Origin: Polyodon spathula
Taxonomy: Eukaryota > Chordata > Actinopteri > Acipenseriformes > Polyodontidae
Direction of reading: 5' to 3'
Length of the DNA stretch: 64,000 bases
Assembly: GCF_017654505.1 (NCBI RefSeq)
Contig: NC_054534.1
Coordinates: 22,425,252 to 22,489,251, forward strand
Below, piece after piece: positions 12,088 through 25,454 of the stretch (positions are counted from its first letter, which is position 1; each line of letters begins with the position of its first letter). Both the position numbers and the translations under genes were made by a program. The notes beneath the pieces were generated by a model. It had not been told where the DNA came from and did not search any database. It saw only the letters and a program-made list of their open reading frames with translations.

Positions 12088-15000
12088 GGATTCAACCACG
12101 ATAAAGAATCATGAAATGCAGTTAACATATTTATTGTCTGGGGAAATACAATTCAAAGTTATTGTGTTATGTCTACTGTTTTGTCATTTCAAATATTTTC
12201 ACAAAACAAACATTCAACTTAAAGCTACAATGTGCAGTAAAAAACCAGATCATGAAAAACCACATTTGTAGGTGAAAAACACTAGAATAAAAGTTGCTAC
12301 ATTTAAAAAAAAATATATAAACATGTAAAATGTTCGGTCCACTAAAATAAATGGCTTTACATGATCACTGTAAAAACACAACACAAAATAATAATCGCTC
12401 AAACCGGAGCGTTGACTCCAAAGCGGTATACAGTAGATATAACCTTATTTCAAATGATCTCCTCTTCTGGCTAGCTTCAAATGCCAGTTTAACTGGAGAT
12501 GATCATGGCACTGTCATTGAAGTTGCTGCACAGTGTCCCAGCATTTTACTTTTTAAAAATACATAATAACATTTGTGCACAGAATAGTCTGAAAGTTTCA
12601 TACTTTCAGAGTTCTGTGGACGAAAATTTTTTTTAAGGAGCCATTTAATTAATAACAGGGTGTCTAACTTTTAGTTACACTCCAACACACGTTATTGTCT
12701 CTTCCCTATGGGGGAAGAACATCCCTAGTGTCAAGCATATATTGGAAGAACCAATTTCTTAGTTTGCACAGTACATCACACATTTTAACTTTACCTTCTT
12801 CAGAGCTCCTTATCCAGTTTTGGTAAACTTAACATTCTTAAGCACATGCTCTTGAGGGTATCTGAATCTATGTCATGTTACAGTACTTTTTAATTTCTAG
12901 ATGTGATTTTATGGATACTCTATAATTTTGTTAGCTCATTCCATCTATTTGTATATACAAAATAAGTATAAATTATATATTTTTTAAACAAAACTTGTGT
13001 TTGCCAAAATATGTAATAATTGCTATGAAAAGTAAAGTAAAATGAAGGCTTTGATAATAGTCTGTGCCTTCTGCACAGTCTGCTATCGTAGTCATAATCT
13101 GTACTGTATTTGAAGCCTTCTGCCAAGAGACTGCAGATGAGTTCCAATTTTACATTGTCCAGATATATTCATGCTTTGCCAGCTGAAACAAAGCACCTCT
13201 TCACAGACTTTTCTTCCTACTCAGCGGCTGTGGAGCAGGCTGGTGTTTCAGATACCATGCATGGAGAGGTCGACCATGTGACGCATATGCTTGTGAATTC
13301 TTGCTGCAGTTATAGTGTACAGAGACATATCTGGTAAAAATATTCGAAGGGCAGGGTTGAACAATTGCATCCATAACCGTTGGTTGCTGGTTGCTGTTTT
13401 TTTTTTTTGTTTGTTTTGTAACATGGGATCAAAATCAAGCAACTAGACCCTAGTTGTATTTAATTAGATATTCTTAAATTGATTAAATTAAATGAACGTT
13501 TTCTCAAATGAGTCTTTAACAATTTGTCTACAACATTGTAAATGGGCATCTGTTATAATACACTTTTAATATGTTCTTTCAACAGTTTAACTTCAACTGA
13601 CTCTGTAACATATATTTACAATTCAAATATTTCAATAATTTTATTTTACTCCATTGAACTGTTATTAAGTAACTTAAGCTTTCAATGGAATGTCCCGTTA
13701 TATACCGCCATTCTTTGTCTATGTCAACAGACTAATTGATGAACTTTCTTGTCTCTCACGTCTCTGACCTGTGAACTTTGCTCGAGCACTGTCACTTGAT
13801 TTAAGCACCCTAAGGCGCTTGTGGGTTTTCCAGTCGAATGACAGTCTTGAATACTTTTTTTTTCCGCTTTTATTTAATTACATTTCCTACAACATAGTTT
13901 ATTCTTAAATGTTTTTTAGTTATATTCATGCATGTACAAATCAGATATGAAATACATTAAGAATTGTTACTCTGACAAATATAAAAATGGTTATTTGCCA
14001 ATTCTGCCCAAAACTGTGTTGAATGCGAGTGACTGAATGAACATGAGTAATGACAGCAGCCCCGTGATTGTTGCTGACGATGAAGTCTGGTCCGATGTTT
14101 ACGCTACTGTTAAATATGTGAATAATGTGCGTGTGATATATGTATATATAAATTATAATTTATGTACTCAGTTCAATCTCCTCTTAAATTTTTTTTAAAA
14201 AGTGTACTTGTATATATTAAAAAATATACATAAATTGCTCAAACAATTGACTTACTCTTGCAGCTTGGCTTGTCCATGTATTAGGCTATTTTTATTACTG
14301 GCTTAGCTTGCCAATGAAGTTTTATTACAGCCGCTGTCCATGGCTTATACTGGGATAGGCAAACAATTGTGAGTTTCTTATCTAACATTGTCACAACATT
14401 GTGTTTTTCACAACTAAACCACAACCTTCTGACAACATTGTGCATTAGTTGATACATGACGTTTCTACAGTGTTATCTAGTGTCATTTTAGCAACGTTGC
14501 CACAACATTTATTTTGGACCAAGTACATCTGTGATGTTGTCACAACATTCTAATACTCTTCCCCCATCTCTTCTTGCCAGGTTCTAATTAATTTCTGTGA
14601 TATATAGAACAAATATTTATTTTAATACAAAACTCCTACCTTCTGTTGTCTGAAAGGTATTTAGTTTGTTAATATTAATGGGATCGCTCATTATAGAGTG
14701 GATCTTGGCTTTTAAATTGCTGACCATCAAAATTCCTGCTTCATCGGCCAAAACCAATTAGTCATCTCCATCACTACTTTTACTACAGGCAGGTAAGGAC
14801 AAAGTCAGAAAATTAGTTATTTTCGTTCAATCGGTTAATTGTATACTAAAGTTATTAAATACAGTCTGCATTATATTCTCATTTCAAACTTACAAGTTCC
14901 TCTGCTTTTTATTCCAGTGAAACCTTTATACAAACTAAACATTTATATTCTTTAGTTTAATTGGTATTGTAATGTCTAAAATACTTTTTTGTTTAGTTGA

Positions 15001-15210
15001 AGACAGAAACTGAACTAATTCTTAAACTGATTACATTAAATGTTTGCTCCAGCTTTTACAGTTTATTTGTATTACAGTAGAGCCTTAAACAAGCAAAATC
15101 ACTTGTTAGTTTAAATATTATGTTTCTTATTAGATCAAAATTGTTTTTAAAACCTCTGTTCTTAGTTGCAATAAAATCAAATAGGTATAACATAGCTTTT
15201 TTTTTTAGTT
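12088..15210. other. Unrecognised AT-rich sequence
   Basis: No gene or transposon identified. The 14380-14560 part has several scattered ACAACATT/ACAACGTT motifs, reported as a finding. Open frames (75 codons or less) look random. Confidence 0.5.
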
Positions 15211-15740
15211 TTAACCCTTAGCAGTCCATTTATTCAGAACTTGTCAGGTGTGTCAGATCCTATTTATTTTCACAAGTGCTGTATATTTTACACACGCTGT
15301 TTACAAGATTTTTTTTTTTTCCCCCACAGTAAAACAGGTTTAAAAGGCACTGCATATCAAAAGGACACTCAGTACTGCGTCTCCAGCCCCGTCCCAACCC
15401 TTGTTTGCTGTATTTTTCACATACCTCTTCATAGTCGTGCATACTGATAAATCATCTCCTGATCACTCGTTTTATCACCAAACTCCTCAATAATGTGATC
15501 CAAGTCATTATTTTATTACTACAACATCTCAAAAAGCTCTGCAAATGTCAATGATATTCTTTGAGCGCTGGATGCGGAAGTAGCTATTTTGGTTTGTTTA
15601 TATCCGTGTTATCTCTGTGGTACAGGGGCTACGTGTATTGCTCAGATGCGCCCCTTTTTTCCAGCATCACTCTGCCATTGAAAGGTTTTCTCTGCTTTTT
15701 CCAGAGAAAAAATGACTAGAGACCTGTGCTTGACGTCTTT
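15211..15740 (-). mobile_element. piggyBac-like element fragment
   Basis: The left edge is TTAA followed by CCCTTAGCAGTCCA, matching the TTAA target plus CCCTTTGC-TGCCA-type end of piggyBac elements. On the minus strand at about 15420-15550 a short open stretch reads TFAELFEML, then two stops, then NDLDHIIEEFGDKTSDQEM, resembling the acidic N-terminus of piggyBac-type transposases. No DDD catalytic region and no matching right end were found, so this would be a deleted, dead copy. The terminal motif is seen directly; the protein resemblance is from memory of the family and is weaker. Confidence 0.45.
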
Positions 15741-18700
15741 TTGATGATGTCGAGTTACTTTGCTTTTTTGTTTTTGCTAATTTGCAATACCTAGCCTCTG
15801 CGTTTAGTTCTTTAAAAATTACGGTTCCATGTTCAAGCTAATTAAAAGAGAAATTCCCAGGATTTTTTTTTAAAGATAAAAAAGGAAAAAGCGGAACACT
15901 AACTGTACTATACAATGCAATTGTTTTTTTTTTGTTGTTGTTTCTGTAATTAATTTGTCTTTTGTGCCCAGTGCCACCAGTTGGCCAAAATGTTAAACAA
16001 CTGTAACCTACTTTGTGTTGCCCTGTGTTTTGGTTTTGATGTATCAAGGACATACATAAGAAAGTTTCAGTGTACTACACTGTAGGATTTAGATCTGCTG
16101 TGCATTATTCATTTTAGCCATTTACTGCTTATCATTCAAATGTGTATTGAAAGCTGGCACATTTTTACACTGTACTGTACAAACACAATTTTAACTTACC
16201 AGTCTCTAAATGTGTATTAGCAGCAGTGTTGCAGATCGTTGCTAGATTTGAGTCCTGTGCTCCAGGAACTAATATTATTATGTAATGAGATTTTATACAT
16301 AGATTTTATTGATACAGTATGCTTGCATGCTATTTAATTCAGTGAAAATCATTTTTGGCTTTAGCAGTCAACTAGAAATGCAAATGCATTTAAATTAAAT
16401 GCAGTGATTTTGTGTACCCATATACAAAATATTATATTCCGAAATATACTATAGAATAGCAATTCTTAAGTTTTGTCAGGGATACTTTTGTCACTGATAC
16501 CAGTTAAGACTTTCCATATTAAAAACACCTGGCAAGCTTTGAAACATGACATTTAAAACATATATCTCAGCCCTGTTCCCAGAACTGATAGCGGTTCCAC
16601 AGAAATCTGGCAGCCCATTATTCATGGGTGAAGGGAGTTTGCAAATAGTTTCAACAATCTGTGAGAGGAATAGCCCCAGACTTAACGATCAGGCAAAACA
16701 CCACAACTCTAATATGAGCCTTCCGCTGAACTGAGTTCTGTGACATCAGTCCTCCATAGCAATAGAAATGGAGCTGTACTGCTTGTTATGATCCTCCACT
16801 CTGAGAAGGAAGAGTGTTGATTGAGGGTACAACCTAAGTAAACAAAGAGCAAGCCTTTGAAAATCAGTTAGTATCTTGGCAGGAAACAAGCTGCTGAGTG
16901 AGCTGAGCATTATTTACAACGTTTCTGCTTCTGTTCGGCTACAGAGAGATTTACTGTATTATAATTTCAGAAGGCCATGCTAGCAAAACACAGTTGCTCT
17001 TTACCGGTTTTAACTTAACTTTCAATTTAAAAAGATAGCCCGCCAAGCCTATAGCATTTACTGCCCAGCTTGCACTTGATTACCACATTGCTCTCTACAA
17101 TGTGGGTTCAGGCATTCTGAGCTGCCCGGTTAGCTGGCAAACATATGGCAGCAGAATGTCTGAACAGGCAAGGGATTGTTCAGCCGGGTAAATATTGTCC
17201 ATTGCTGGCTGCATGCTAAGACCGTTAGTTAAACACACTGTGCTCAGCAGCCGAGTCCTGTGGGATTCTGTGGCCAGACTTTATGGAGCTTGAGGTATGA
17301 TTCAGGGGGAATAGTTAATAAATAGTGGTGGTCAGGGAATCAGAGTAAAGCAACTCTCTCTTTTTACAGGCAGTGCTTGAGGAGGAATTAGGCTGTGAGA
17401 GTATTGATTATAGGACACTGGAGTAGGTGTGCACCTTTCCAGGGAAAGTATAATTTTTACATTATGGGTAATAGCAAACATTTTCAGCATAAATGTGAAA
17501 ACCCTAAGGAGCAGAACTATTAGCTGCCCAGTATAACATGAACTATGTTACTGAAGCAATTAAATGTATAGTACTGCTGTCCTCAAACTCTACTTGTGTC
17601 TCTTCTTGGCCTGCATTAAAGTAGCCCTTGCATGAGAATGATAAAACATGCATGTGGCTGTAGTTAAGGCTATAATTTTTTCAACAAGACATTTTATAGT
17701 TTATAACAATTGGATTTTTGTATTTTGTACAGGTACTTCTTTTCATTCATTCTCATATTCTACACTATAAATGTGCATAACTGTTTTACCAACCACATCA
17801 ATAACAGTGTATCTTTATTTCCTTGTTTAATTTGGCTTATTTTATAAATATTCAATTGTGTTAGTTGTTAAATGTGTGCATTAACTTGACCTAGGAAAGG
17901 GTTAAGTTTGAGCCTTGTTTAAAATACTTAATTTCCTTGTGAGAATGTGTTTGTAATTGAAGAAACTCTGGACCTTGATTGGTGGTCCTGTTAACTAACT
18001 GGTCAGTTTGTTTAAAATGATTCAGGTGTATAAAAGGGTGCAACTAGGCTGTATGATCAGACCTGTAAAGCTGTGGTTTAGGAAATAGTGCCAGTGGGTC
18101 AAAAGCAACCAAAAGTGTCACTGAATATTGGCATTATTTGTTTTAAAAATATTTTTTGTTTTATTTGATGACATAAAAGTGCTTTGTAGCATTACTATTT
18201 CAAAGGCTGCCTGATTCCCTGCCTTTTTGCCTAATTGTTTTTATCTAACCCTCACAGACTCTGTTTTAGGACCCTTTTGCCAACTAAGTGCCAATAACAC
18301 TTTAAAACAAAACAAATGTCATACTTTCTATTGGTGTAACCCATTTTACCTTTTGATTATGACTTTGGCACTTCTGTTTAGAACAAATCAGTGATAGTTG
18401 TAGATCACAGCTAAATTAATGACCTCTTTAAAATAGTTTTTAAATAGATAGTCACAGAATAATTTTCTGTACTCATTTTCCCTGTGTTTGGGTTCAGTTC
18501 AGCAGAATATTGAGTGGTTACTGTGCAGTAGCCTGCCAGGAAACAGCAGATGCCAAAAGTAGATGCTAATGAAGAGAAAAGGGAGCTGCAGTGGTTGACA
18601 AAAATTGCAGTTTAATCTTATATTAAAACGGACAGAAGGAACTTTGTGTAACGTGGCAGTGGTTTTCTTTTTTTGCCTACTTTTGCAAAATTTGACAGAA

Positions 18701-19435
18701 TATGCTGTTCAATACAACAAGTAATTCACAGTACATTTATTGGAAACTAAATTGATACAAATGGAGTTATTTCCATGGAAAACTACACACTTTCCTGTAC
18801 AGTGCATTTATCTGCTGAAGCAGTAACTTTGAATGTAATATAATACAAATGTAATGTTTTATGATAGTGCTAGGATTCTCTCACAAGCCCAACTTGGGAT
18901 CTCTCATGAGGGAGAGAAATTCCTATCTGCTTTGCTAACATGCTATTTTGTTTACTCAGGTACTTATTTGACTTTAATTAAAAATAAAATTAAGTAGAGC
19001 TAACACAGTTTTCTAGTTGAAAGGTGCCTGGCGGCACATACAGACACTTGCTGTTCAAAGTTTATATGTACAAACTAATCAGAATCTGAAAAAATGTCCC
19101 TTTTTAACCACTGCTGTTGCTTGTCATTGCATGCTCCTTTGAAGGAATCACCTTATGAGTTTTTGCACAGTTAACATAAAAACACAAATGTACAATAAAG
19201 AATCTAAACACATTAATTTAATTTGTAGAAAAGTACTTTTTTGGTTTTTTTTTTTTTTTTTTTTTTTAACCTGCGTTGGTTCTATAGTGGAAAAGCTCCA
19301 TATAACATAAGTAATGCACAAGATCACACAGGTGCCTGGTGAATGCTTGATTGGGAAACATGAGTGGGAATCTAAAGTACCTGAAGACCTGACCTGAGGA
19401 TCAAAAAATTCAGTCAGATAATTAAGGTAATTTAG

Positions 19436-19436
<1 letters not shown>
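15741..19436. other. Unrecognised, mostly unique-looking sequence
   Basis: No coding feature recognised. The 16540-17480 stretch is less AT-rich and free of simple repeats. A TATAAAAGGG motif occurs near 18030 after a short GC-balanced stretch, without a supported downstream gene. Poly-T runs flank 19245-19267. Confidence 0.45.
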
Positions 19437-19526
<90 letters not shown>

Positions 19527-19545
19527 TATATATATATATAATAAT
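19437..19545. repeat. (AT)n microsatellite
   Basis: More than 100 bp of near-perfect TA repeat with one GATA interruption. Confidence 0.97.
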
Positions 19546-21090
19546 ATTCACACACAAATAAACAGTGGTAGTTGAGTTGTGGTTTGCTACAGCAGAGGGT
19601 GCCCGAATGATAACGTCTATGCATGCAAAGGTGCGATCATAATAACATTGCTTTTGTTAAATGTAAACATTATCTGTACAATGCGTTCTGTTCCTTCTTC
19701 GTTTTACCTATTTTAATACATATATAAAATGAAAGGCACTTTAATCCCATCAGATTCTATAGTGGAGCCGTCACGTTCACTCCCACAAAGCATTTCATAA
19801 TCATACAGTAGCCCCTCGCTAAACCGAACATGTTTGGCCTACTTAAGGAGGTGTTGGTTTTAAAAACAATATAATAAAATTGCACACACATACATTTATA
19901 TTGCTCAGTGCATTTTAAATGTAAATCATAGCGCTGAAATAACACTGATGTGTTTTGGGTAGGCTACACATTACATTATGTAAAAATATAAATCTGTACA
20001 GTAGGCCTATACTGTATACAGTACAGTAATAAATTCAAATGAATACCTAGCACACTTTCATTTTACTTTAGCTGATAGGCTACCTGTAACACAAAATAAA
20101 TCATGTTGCTGCACTGTACACATTGGTGTACAATGCAAATAAAAGATTATTTTAAATTAAAAACAAAATGGTTTTAGTGTGTTTTTTTTTTTTTTTTTTT
20201 CTTTATTTATTTTAGGCAATTAACACAAAATAGATAATGGTCCTACACAGATGCTCAGAATGAGCTGGAGGGATTAGTGGCTTGTAAGTGCACCCTGCCT
20301 TTAGTGAAAATTAGATACTTGGGTGTTTGCCTCAAAAATGCATTGAGCACAACTGGCAAAAACACAAGAACAAGTGGACTGGGAAATGCCATCAACAATT
20401 GTGACTGTTTAAAACATGCTTTCAAAAGTTCTTAACAAATGGATGCAATTGTAAGTGTTGCAATTGCCAGCAGCTTTAGTACATCTCATTATAGTATTTG
20501 AGAACCCTCATTTGCACTATCCCCATCCCCTTTTTGCAAATTTATTCAGGAACGCCCATAATTACATATTCATCTAAGGTTGAACCACAAAGAAAAACAA
20601 AGCATTCCTTAAAAAGTTGCTAACAGCATTGCACATGTTTAGTACATTTCACGCTAGACTTCCGACTTCCGAAACTGGTTTGCGACTATTACAACAGGTG
20701 CAACACTTTAGGCTCCTTGTTTTTTATTCAGGATCACAAAACCCCAAGAGGCATGATCCCCAGCTAGCTGCTACATTTTTTGCAGACAGGTAACAAAAAA
20801 ATAAATAAATGTCAACATACAGTATGCCAACTATTAAGAGATGAAAGCTGAAATGCAAGACTTTAATGATTACTTACATAGCATGGTGAATAATGCACAA
20901 TATATTGTTTTCCAGCGGCAGCAACGCAGCTGGTTTAAAAAAATTTAAAAAGTGCATTCTTCACTTATTGTATTGCATAATTATATTGTGTGTCAATATT
21001 GAGTATCACAGTAGATGCACCATATCAAGCCAGCGATCCTGTTTGATAGGACTGTGCTGTTTATTGGTGTTTATTTTCCAGTCTATAATG
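19546..21090. other. Unrecognised sequence
   Basis: AT-rich, with a poly-T run near 20180-20200 and several TACTGTACAGT-like short motifs near 20010-20030. No coding evidence. The possible pogo-type end at 19805 is listed separately. Confidence 0.45.
19805..19840 (+). repeat. Possible pogo/Tigger-type terminal repeat
   Basis: ACAGTAGCCCCTCGCTAAAC resembles the CAGT-CCCTCG-TAA start of pogo/Tigger terminal inverted repeats. The matching inverted end was not found within the following 500 bp, so this may be a single-ended remnant or chance. Confidence 0.25.
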
Positions 21091-21103
21091 TAATATATAT
21101 ATA

Positions 21104-21168
<65 letters not shown>

Positions 21169-21186
21169 ATATTATATATTATATAC
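21091..21186. repeat. (AT)n microsatellite
   Basis: Near-continuous AT repeat with TAAT and TATTA interruptions. Confidence 0.96.
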
Positions 21187-21297
21187 AGGCCATACCGGTA
21201 ATAAATAAAAAGGAATATTGGGTTATGACATAACCCAATACTTGACAAAGAAGAATTATTACCAATTGTTGTTCTAATTGTGTAATGTATGGCACAG

Positions 21298-21355
21298 TTG
21301 GAACAAAATCCAGGAGGGACACAGGCCCTCCAGGACCAGGATTGGACACCCTTGA
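21298..21355 (+). repeat. Dispersed repeat fragment
   Basis: Contains CCAGGAGGGACACAGGCCCT and CCAGGACCAGGATTGGACAC, strings I associate with the end of a widespread fish interspersed repeat. Only one copy lies in this window, so assignment rests on memory. Confidence 0.35.
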
Positions 21356-21362
21356 TGCAGAG

Positions 21363-22944
21363 CAAAGGAGAATAGATGTGAATATTGAGCAAGTCGGATC
21401 AGGTCAATCAAAAATTTAATGTGTTGACTCAGTTATCTCGATGTCAGTTTTAAAACCTTTTCAGTACATTAGGCTTGAGATATGATCAGTACTGTATCAG
21501 TGCAGTTTGAATTCCCTAATTACAAAACAAAGCGTTATTTTGACTTTTGTTCTTAATGGCTCCTCATATCACCCATAGCCACACAGAAAAAAAATGCTAT
21601 TTCGAATCTGGGGGTCTGACTGGCTAACAGATTTCTGGACCTAAATTCAATCCCTTACATTTATTACAAATGTGTATTTGTGGCTGAGAAAAAAAAAAAA
21701 TATTAAAAAAAATCTAAAATCCCAAGAACATGAGGTGTTGTGGAATAACAGACCCTGGTGCTGTATCACATGACCTTCCAGAAGATCTGTTTTTAAACTC
21801 TTCAAAAACTTAGTATAAACAAACAAAACACAGTGAATAGTGAATTGAAAGAATAGATTAAAAAAATAGAAAGTATCTCCAGGACTGTGAACAAAATCTT
21901 TCCAAAATGGCACAAAGAAAGCTTAAAAGATTTGAAAGCTTTCCGTGCAGCCCAAAATAGCCCCATCATTTTTCAGGAATATGCTCAAAGTGTGATTTAA
22001 AAGCTAAAATTACTTTTAATCAATGTTACAAAAATACTTCAACAACACCTAAAACTATGTAACTGCCTTCTTGTGTCCATATCTGACACAATTAATTATG
22101 TCTTCACTTTTGTTATCTCTACTTTAAACTCACACATTTTGTACAGGGGTCAATCCGAAGATGGATAGCCCTTACAAGAATGGATGAGAGTGGCGAATCA
22201 TAGCGTGAGAAAGAAAATTATTTATTTTTCCCTTTTCTTTTTTATCAGTGAACACTCTAATGTTAAGATAGTGATGACTATAAAAAAAAAGAAAAATTGG
22301 CACAGTTATCCATCATTTTGAAAAGTTCATTTTAAAAAAACTAAAAGACTTAATTTTACACTCAATATGTCACAATTCCTCTCAACAGTTAAGTATTTAC
22401 TTTAGGAAGATAATTAACTGTTCATGTTTAATAACTTTTAACATAATTTGAAGGAGAAACAGCAATTGATCAGACTGTCAGTTAGTCTCAAGTTAAACAA
22501 ATGGTATTGGAAATGTCCTGTAATTGTTAAAAAGATCTTAGTAAAAGGATCATTACAGCTGAAGTAGTTATACTCAATCACATATAGGGCATTGCTGAAT
22601 TACAAAGACGTTTCCCCATTGAATAGCAATGGAATGGTTTACATCAATTAGAAAACCAGATGCATCCTTGTAAGCATCTTCATAAACAAAATCAAAGGAA
22701 GGAAGCAAGTACTCTGGGATGGAGGGCATGGCAAGGGAAGGGGGCATGAGGTTTGACAGAGATTTGTTCATTGTAGTACTGAGGTATCCAATCCAATATT
22801 TAACATCGCCCAATGCTGATACTCTCAACGTTTGTGTTGTACATTAACAAAGTAACAGTATGAGAGATGCTGTAAGATTTCTGTTGCCTACAGTATGAAT
22901 TGAAGTAGGCAACTAGTGTCATTCACATCTCTGTAAGGTTAATG
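21363..22944. other. Unrecognised sequence
   Basis: AT-rich. Includes an 84-codon minus-strand open frame at 22574-22828 with no convincing splice sites, discussed in the findings. Confidence 0.4.
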
Positions 22945-23098
22945 TACCATTTGTGAATAATCTAAAAAACTTGTTGAAGTTGACACCCTGGGATGCTTCA
23001 AGAAGCTGCTTGATCAATAATCTACTGACACCCAAAAGAGCAAGATGGGCTGAAAGGCCTCCTCTCATTTGTAAACTTTCTTTTGTTCTTATGTTCTA
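22945..23098 (+). mobile_element. CR1-like LINE 3' end
   Basis: Contains TTGACACCCTGGGATGCTTC, GAGCAAGATGGGCTGAAAGG, CCTCCTCTCATTTGTAAAC and a TTCTTTTGTTCTTATGTTCT tail. This is a short 5'-truncated LINE 3' end with an octamer-like tail typical of CR1-type elements in fishes. No reverse-transcriptase coding part is present. Confidence 0.6.
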
Positions 23099-23362
23099 AC
23101 ACACTGGTAAAACATTAACTGATTAATGGCTGTCACATTGCATGGCTTAGCATAGGAACTTTGAAATTTTGCAATGCAATTAAATATGTCTTGCAGAGGA
23201 GACAGCTTACAATGAATGGGTTTCCACATTCAGTAAAGTCATAGTTTTATTGAATGTCATTCAGAAACCAAGAAATATTTTATTAAAATGTATGTGACAA
23301 ACATTTTAACAAAATGGAAGGACATTTCCAGTACTGTGTTGACTCTTGTTATGTTTTTGTTT

Positions 23363-23408
23363 TTCACTGCAGTTATAATGGTACTAAGTACCATTATACC
23401 ACAGTGAA
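23363..23408. repeat. 46-nt imperfect palindrome
   Basis: The inner arms are 12 bp perfect (TATAATGGTACT-A-AGTACCATTATA, 23374-23398). They are extended outward by TTCACTG on the left and CAGTGAA on the right, giving a 23-nt hairpin stem with one small bulge and a one-base loop. Confidence 0.85.
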
Positions 23409-24695
23409 TTCTGTAGCGTAAAAGTCTAAAAAAAATAAAATAAAGTGCTGTGTAGTAAAATGAATAACTATCTTTTGCATTTAAAATGATTTAGCAGTTA
23501 GGAGATGACAGCAACCATTAGTTGCTGATTTAGTGTCAGCTTGAACAGCAATCCTAAAGCTTTCATCTTTCTTGAGAAGTCAGTTGCTTGATCTTAGTAT
23601 CTGATTCCATTTGGGTCCCTGCCATGACTAGAGCTGGCTGTCTACTGAGGGCTTTGTTTCGCAGACCTTGTTCTGCTGTATTTCTTAGAAGTCTGGTGAC
23701 CTTGTTTCTTCTGAGCCAGTGAACTGTGTGTCTGGAGGAATGGGTATTGCGGGCTTTGCCCTCTAACACATCACAGAAATGTAATATACCATTTACTTGG
23801 CATTTTAAGACTCCCTTGAAGTGGCCAAATGTACACTTCAGAAATGACAAATCAAACAGAAGACAGTTTATCAAGAATATCTTTGATGAGTGAAAAAAGA
23901 GAGTTGTTGTACTTCAAATTGTCGTCGCTATTTATCAGGCAATATTTAACAGGAATTACATTTGAGGGTTAATTAGGGACAAAAAAATGTCAGGAAAACA
24001 GTTTTCCGCAATAAGCCTGAACTCCAGTCAATATATGCATTGTCTTTCATTTAACCTACTTAACTTTTATTTAGAGTTTGAAGACAGATCTAGCTGGACA
24101 CAGCGTTAAATCCTTATGAATTAGTTTCTATTTCAATTTGTTCTCATCTGTGGGATCAGCCGATCAGAGATCCTCCCTCAAGGAAATGTGGAAGAGCAGC
24201 CTTTGCCCTCACTAGTCTACACAGTGGAGCTAAATAATAATAGTAAGAACAAAAGGTTTTATAAAGCATATGTGTCTGCAGGAATACATTTCCATTTTCA
24301 GAGTTTTCCTGTTGGCAGAATGAAAAAAGTAACCATTACAATTCTGAACCACTCTTGCGCTTTAATTTACATTCTTAGGAATGTACTGTCCAATACAGTT
24401 TTTGTAAAAGCCATTTAATTAGAAAAAAATAGTTTATTAGAATATTGTAGCTCTAGAGTGCTCAATCTTTAATACTATTTCATACTATTTATGATCTATT
24501 TATATTGTAGTCAATTTAATGTGTTCTAAAAACAAGCAAACATAAATCTGATGTATTGTATTAACTGTCAGGTATGAAGTCCACCCATTAGTTAAAAAAA
24601 AAAAAATCCATAGTAAATACAGCAAATCTTTACTGCAAACATGCAACAAAAACACAACCGAACAAAGAAATGCCTTTAATGTGTGTGTGGTGAGT
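23409..24695. other. Unrecognised sequence
   Basis: No gene identified. A 103-codon minus-strand open frame (23563-23874) has no recognisable domain. Confidence 0.4.
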
Positions 24696-24701
24696 GTATA
24701 T

Positions 24702-24754
<53 letters not shown>
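24696..24754. repeat. (AT)n microsatellite
   Basis: TA repeat preceded by a short GT-rich run. Confidence 0.95.
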
Positions 24755-25369
24755 ATGTCACATTTCTTAAAATGGAAAAGTACATATTCCACCAAAGGTA
24801 ATTCTACATATTATTAAAAAGATAACTCGGACAACTACACAGCTTTGAAACATTTTGCCCCTGGCACCATTCCAAGCAGTCTTTTTAGTGAAGAGATGAG
24901 GTGGGCAGAGAGCCAGGACAGCTCTGTCTCTCACCTCCTTGAAGCCATTAACAGGAAGGTTTAGGCAGAAAGATGCCAGGGGTCATATTTTTAAGCTCAC
25001 AAAGAAGCTGTTTCCACTGCTGCCAAAAGATCACAACATTGATCACCAAATAAAATCACATATATAGCCAGTGCAGCAAAAGGCGTGCTGTTTCACTGGC
25101 AAGCCTCTAAATATGAGTAAACATTTTAAGCATTGTTCCAGAATCCAATCCTGAGAATAACTAGGCTTACAGAAAAAGCAAGATTAGAGTTGTATAGTTT
25201 CCACTGCCGTGCTAATAAACAAGGGGATCACATATAAAGTAGTGTCACATTGAACTGTCATGAACTTTCTGAATTTAAACAGGACTCCCATCAGGTAACT
25301 ACCAATGTTTAATCCAGACTTCCAATCCCATATTTCATTCTTGCTCTTTGCCCAGTTAAAAAATATATA

Positions 25370-25371
<2 letters not shown>
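24755..25371. other. Unrecognised sequence
   Basis: GC-balanced stretch near 24850-25100 with no coding frame of note. Confidence 0.4.

Positions 25372-25452
<81 letters not shown>
25372..25452. repeat. (GT)n(TA)n compound microsatellite
   Basis: About 23 GT units followed by about 17 TA units. Confidence 0.97.

Positions 25453-25454
<2 letters not shown>

Noticed and set aside
17892..17907. GGAAAGGGTTAA as the right end of the piggyBac-like element at 15211
   Set aside because: Only the GGGTTAA part fits. The preceding bases do not match the left end, and the distance is implausible.
18028..18040. TATAAAAGGG as a host promoter
   Set aside because: No downstream exon or other core-promoter features are visible; TATA-like strings are common in this AT-rich DNA.
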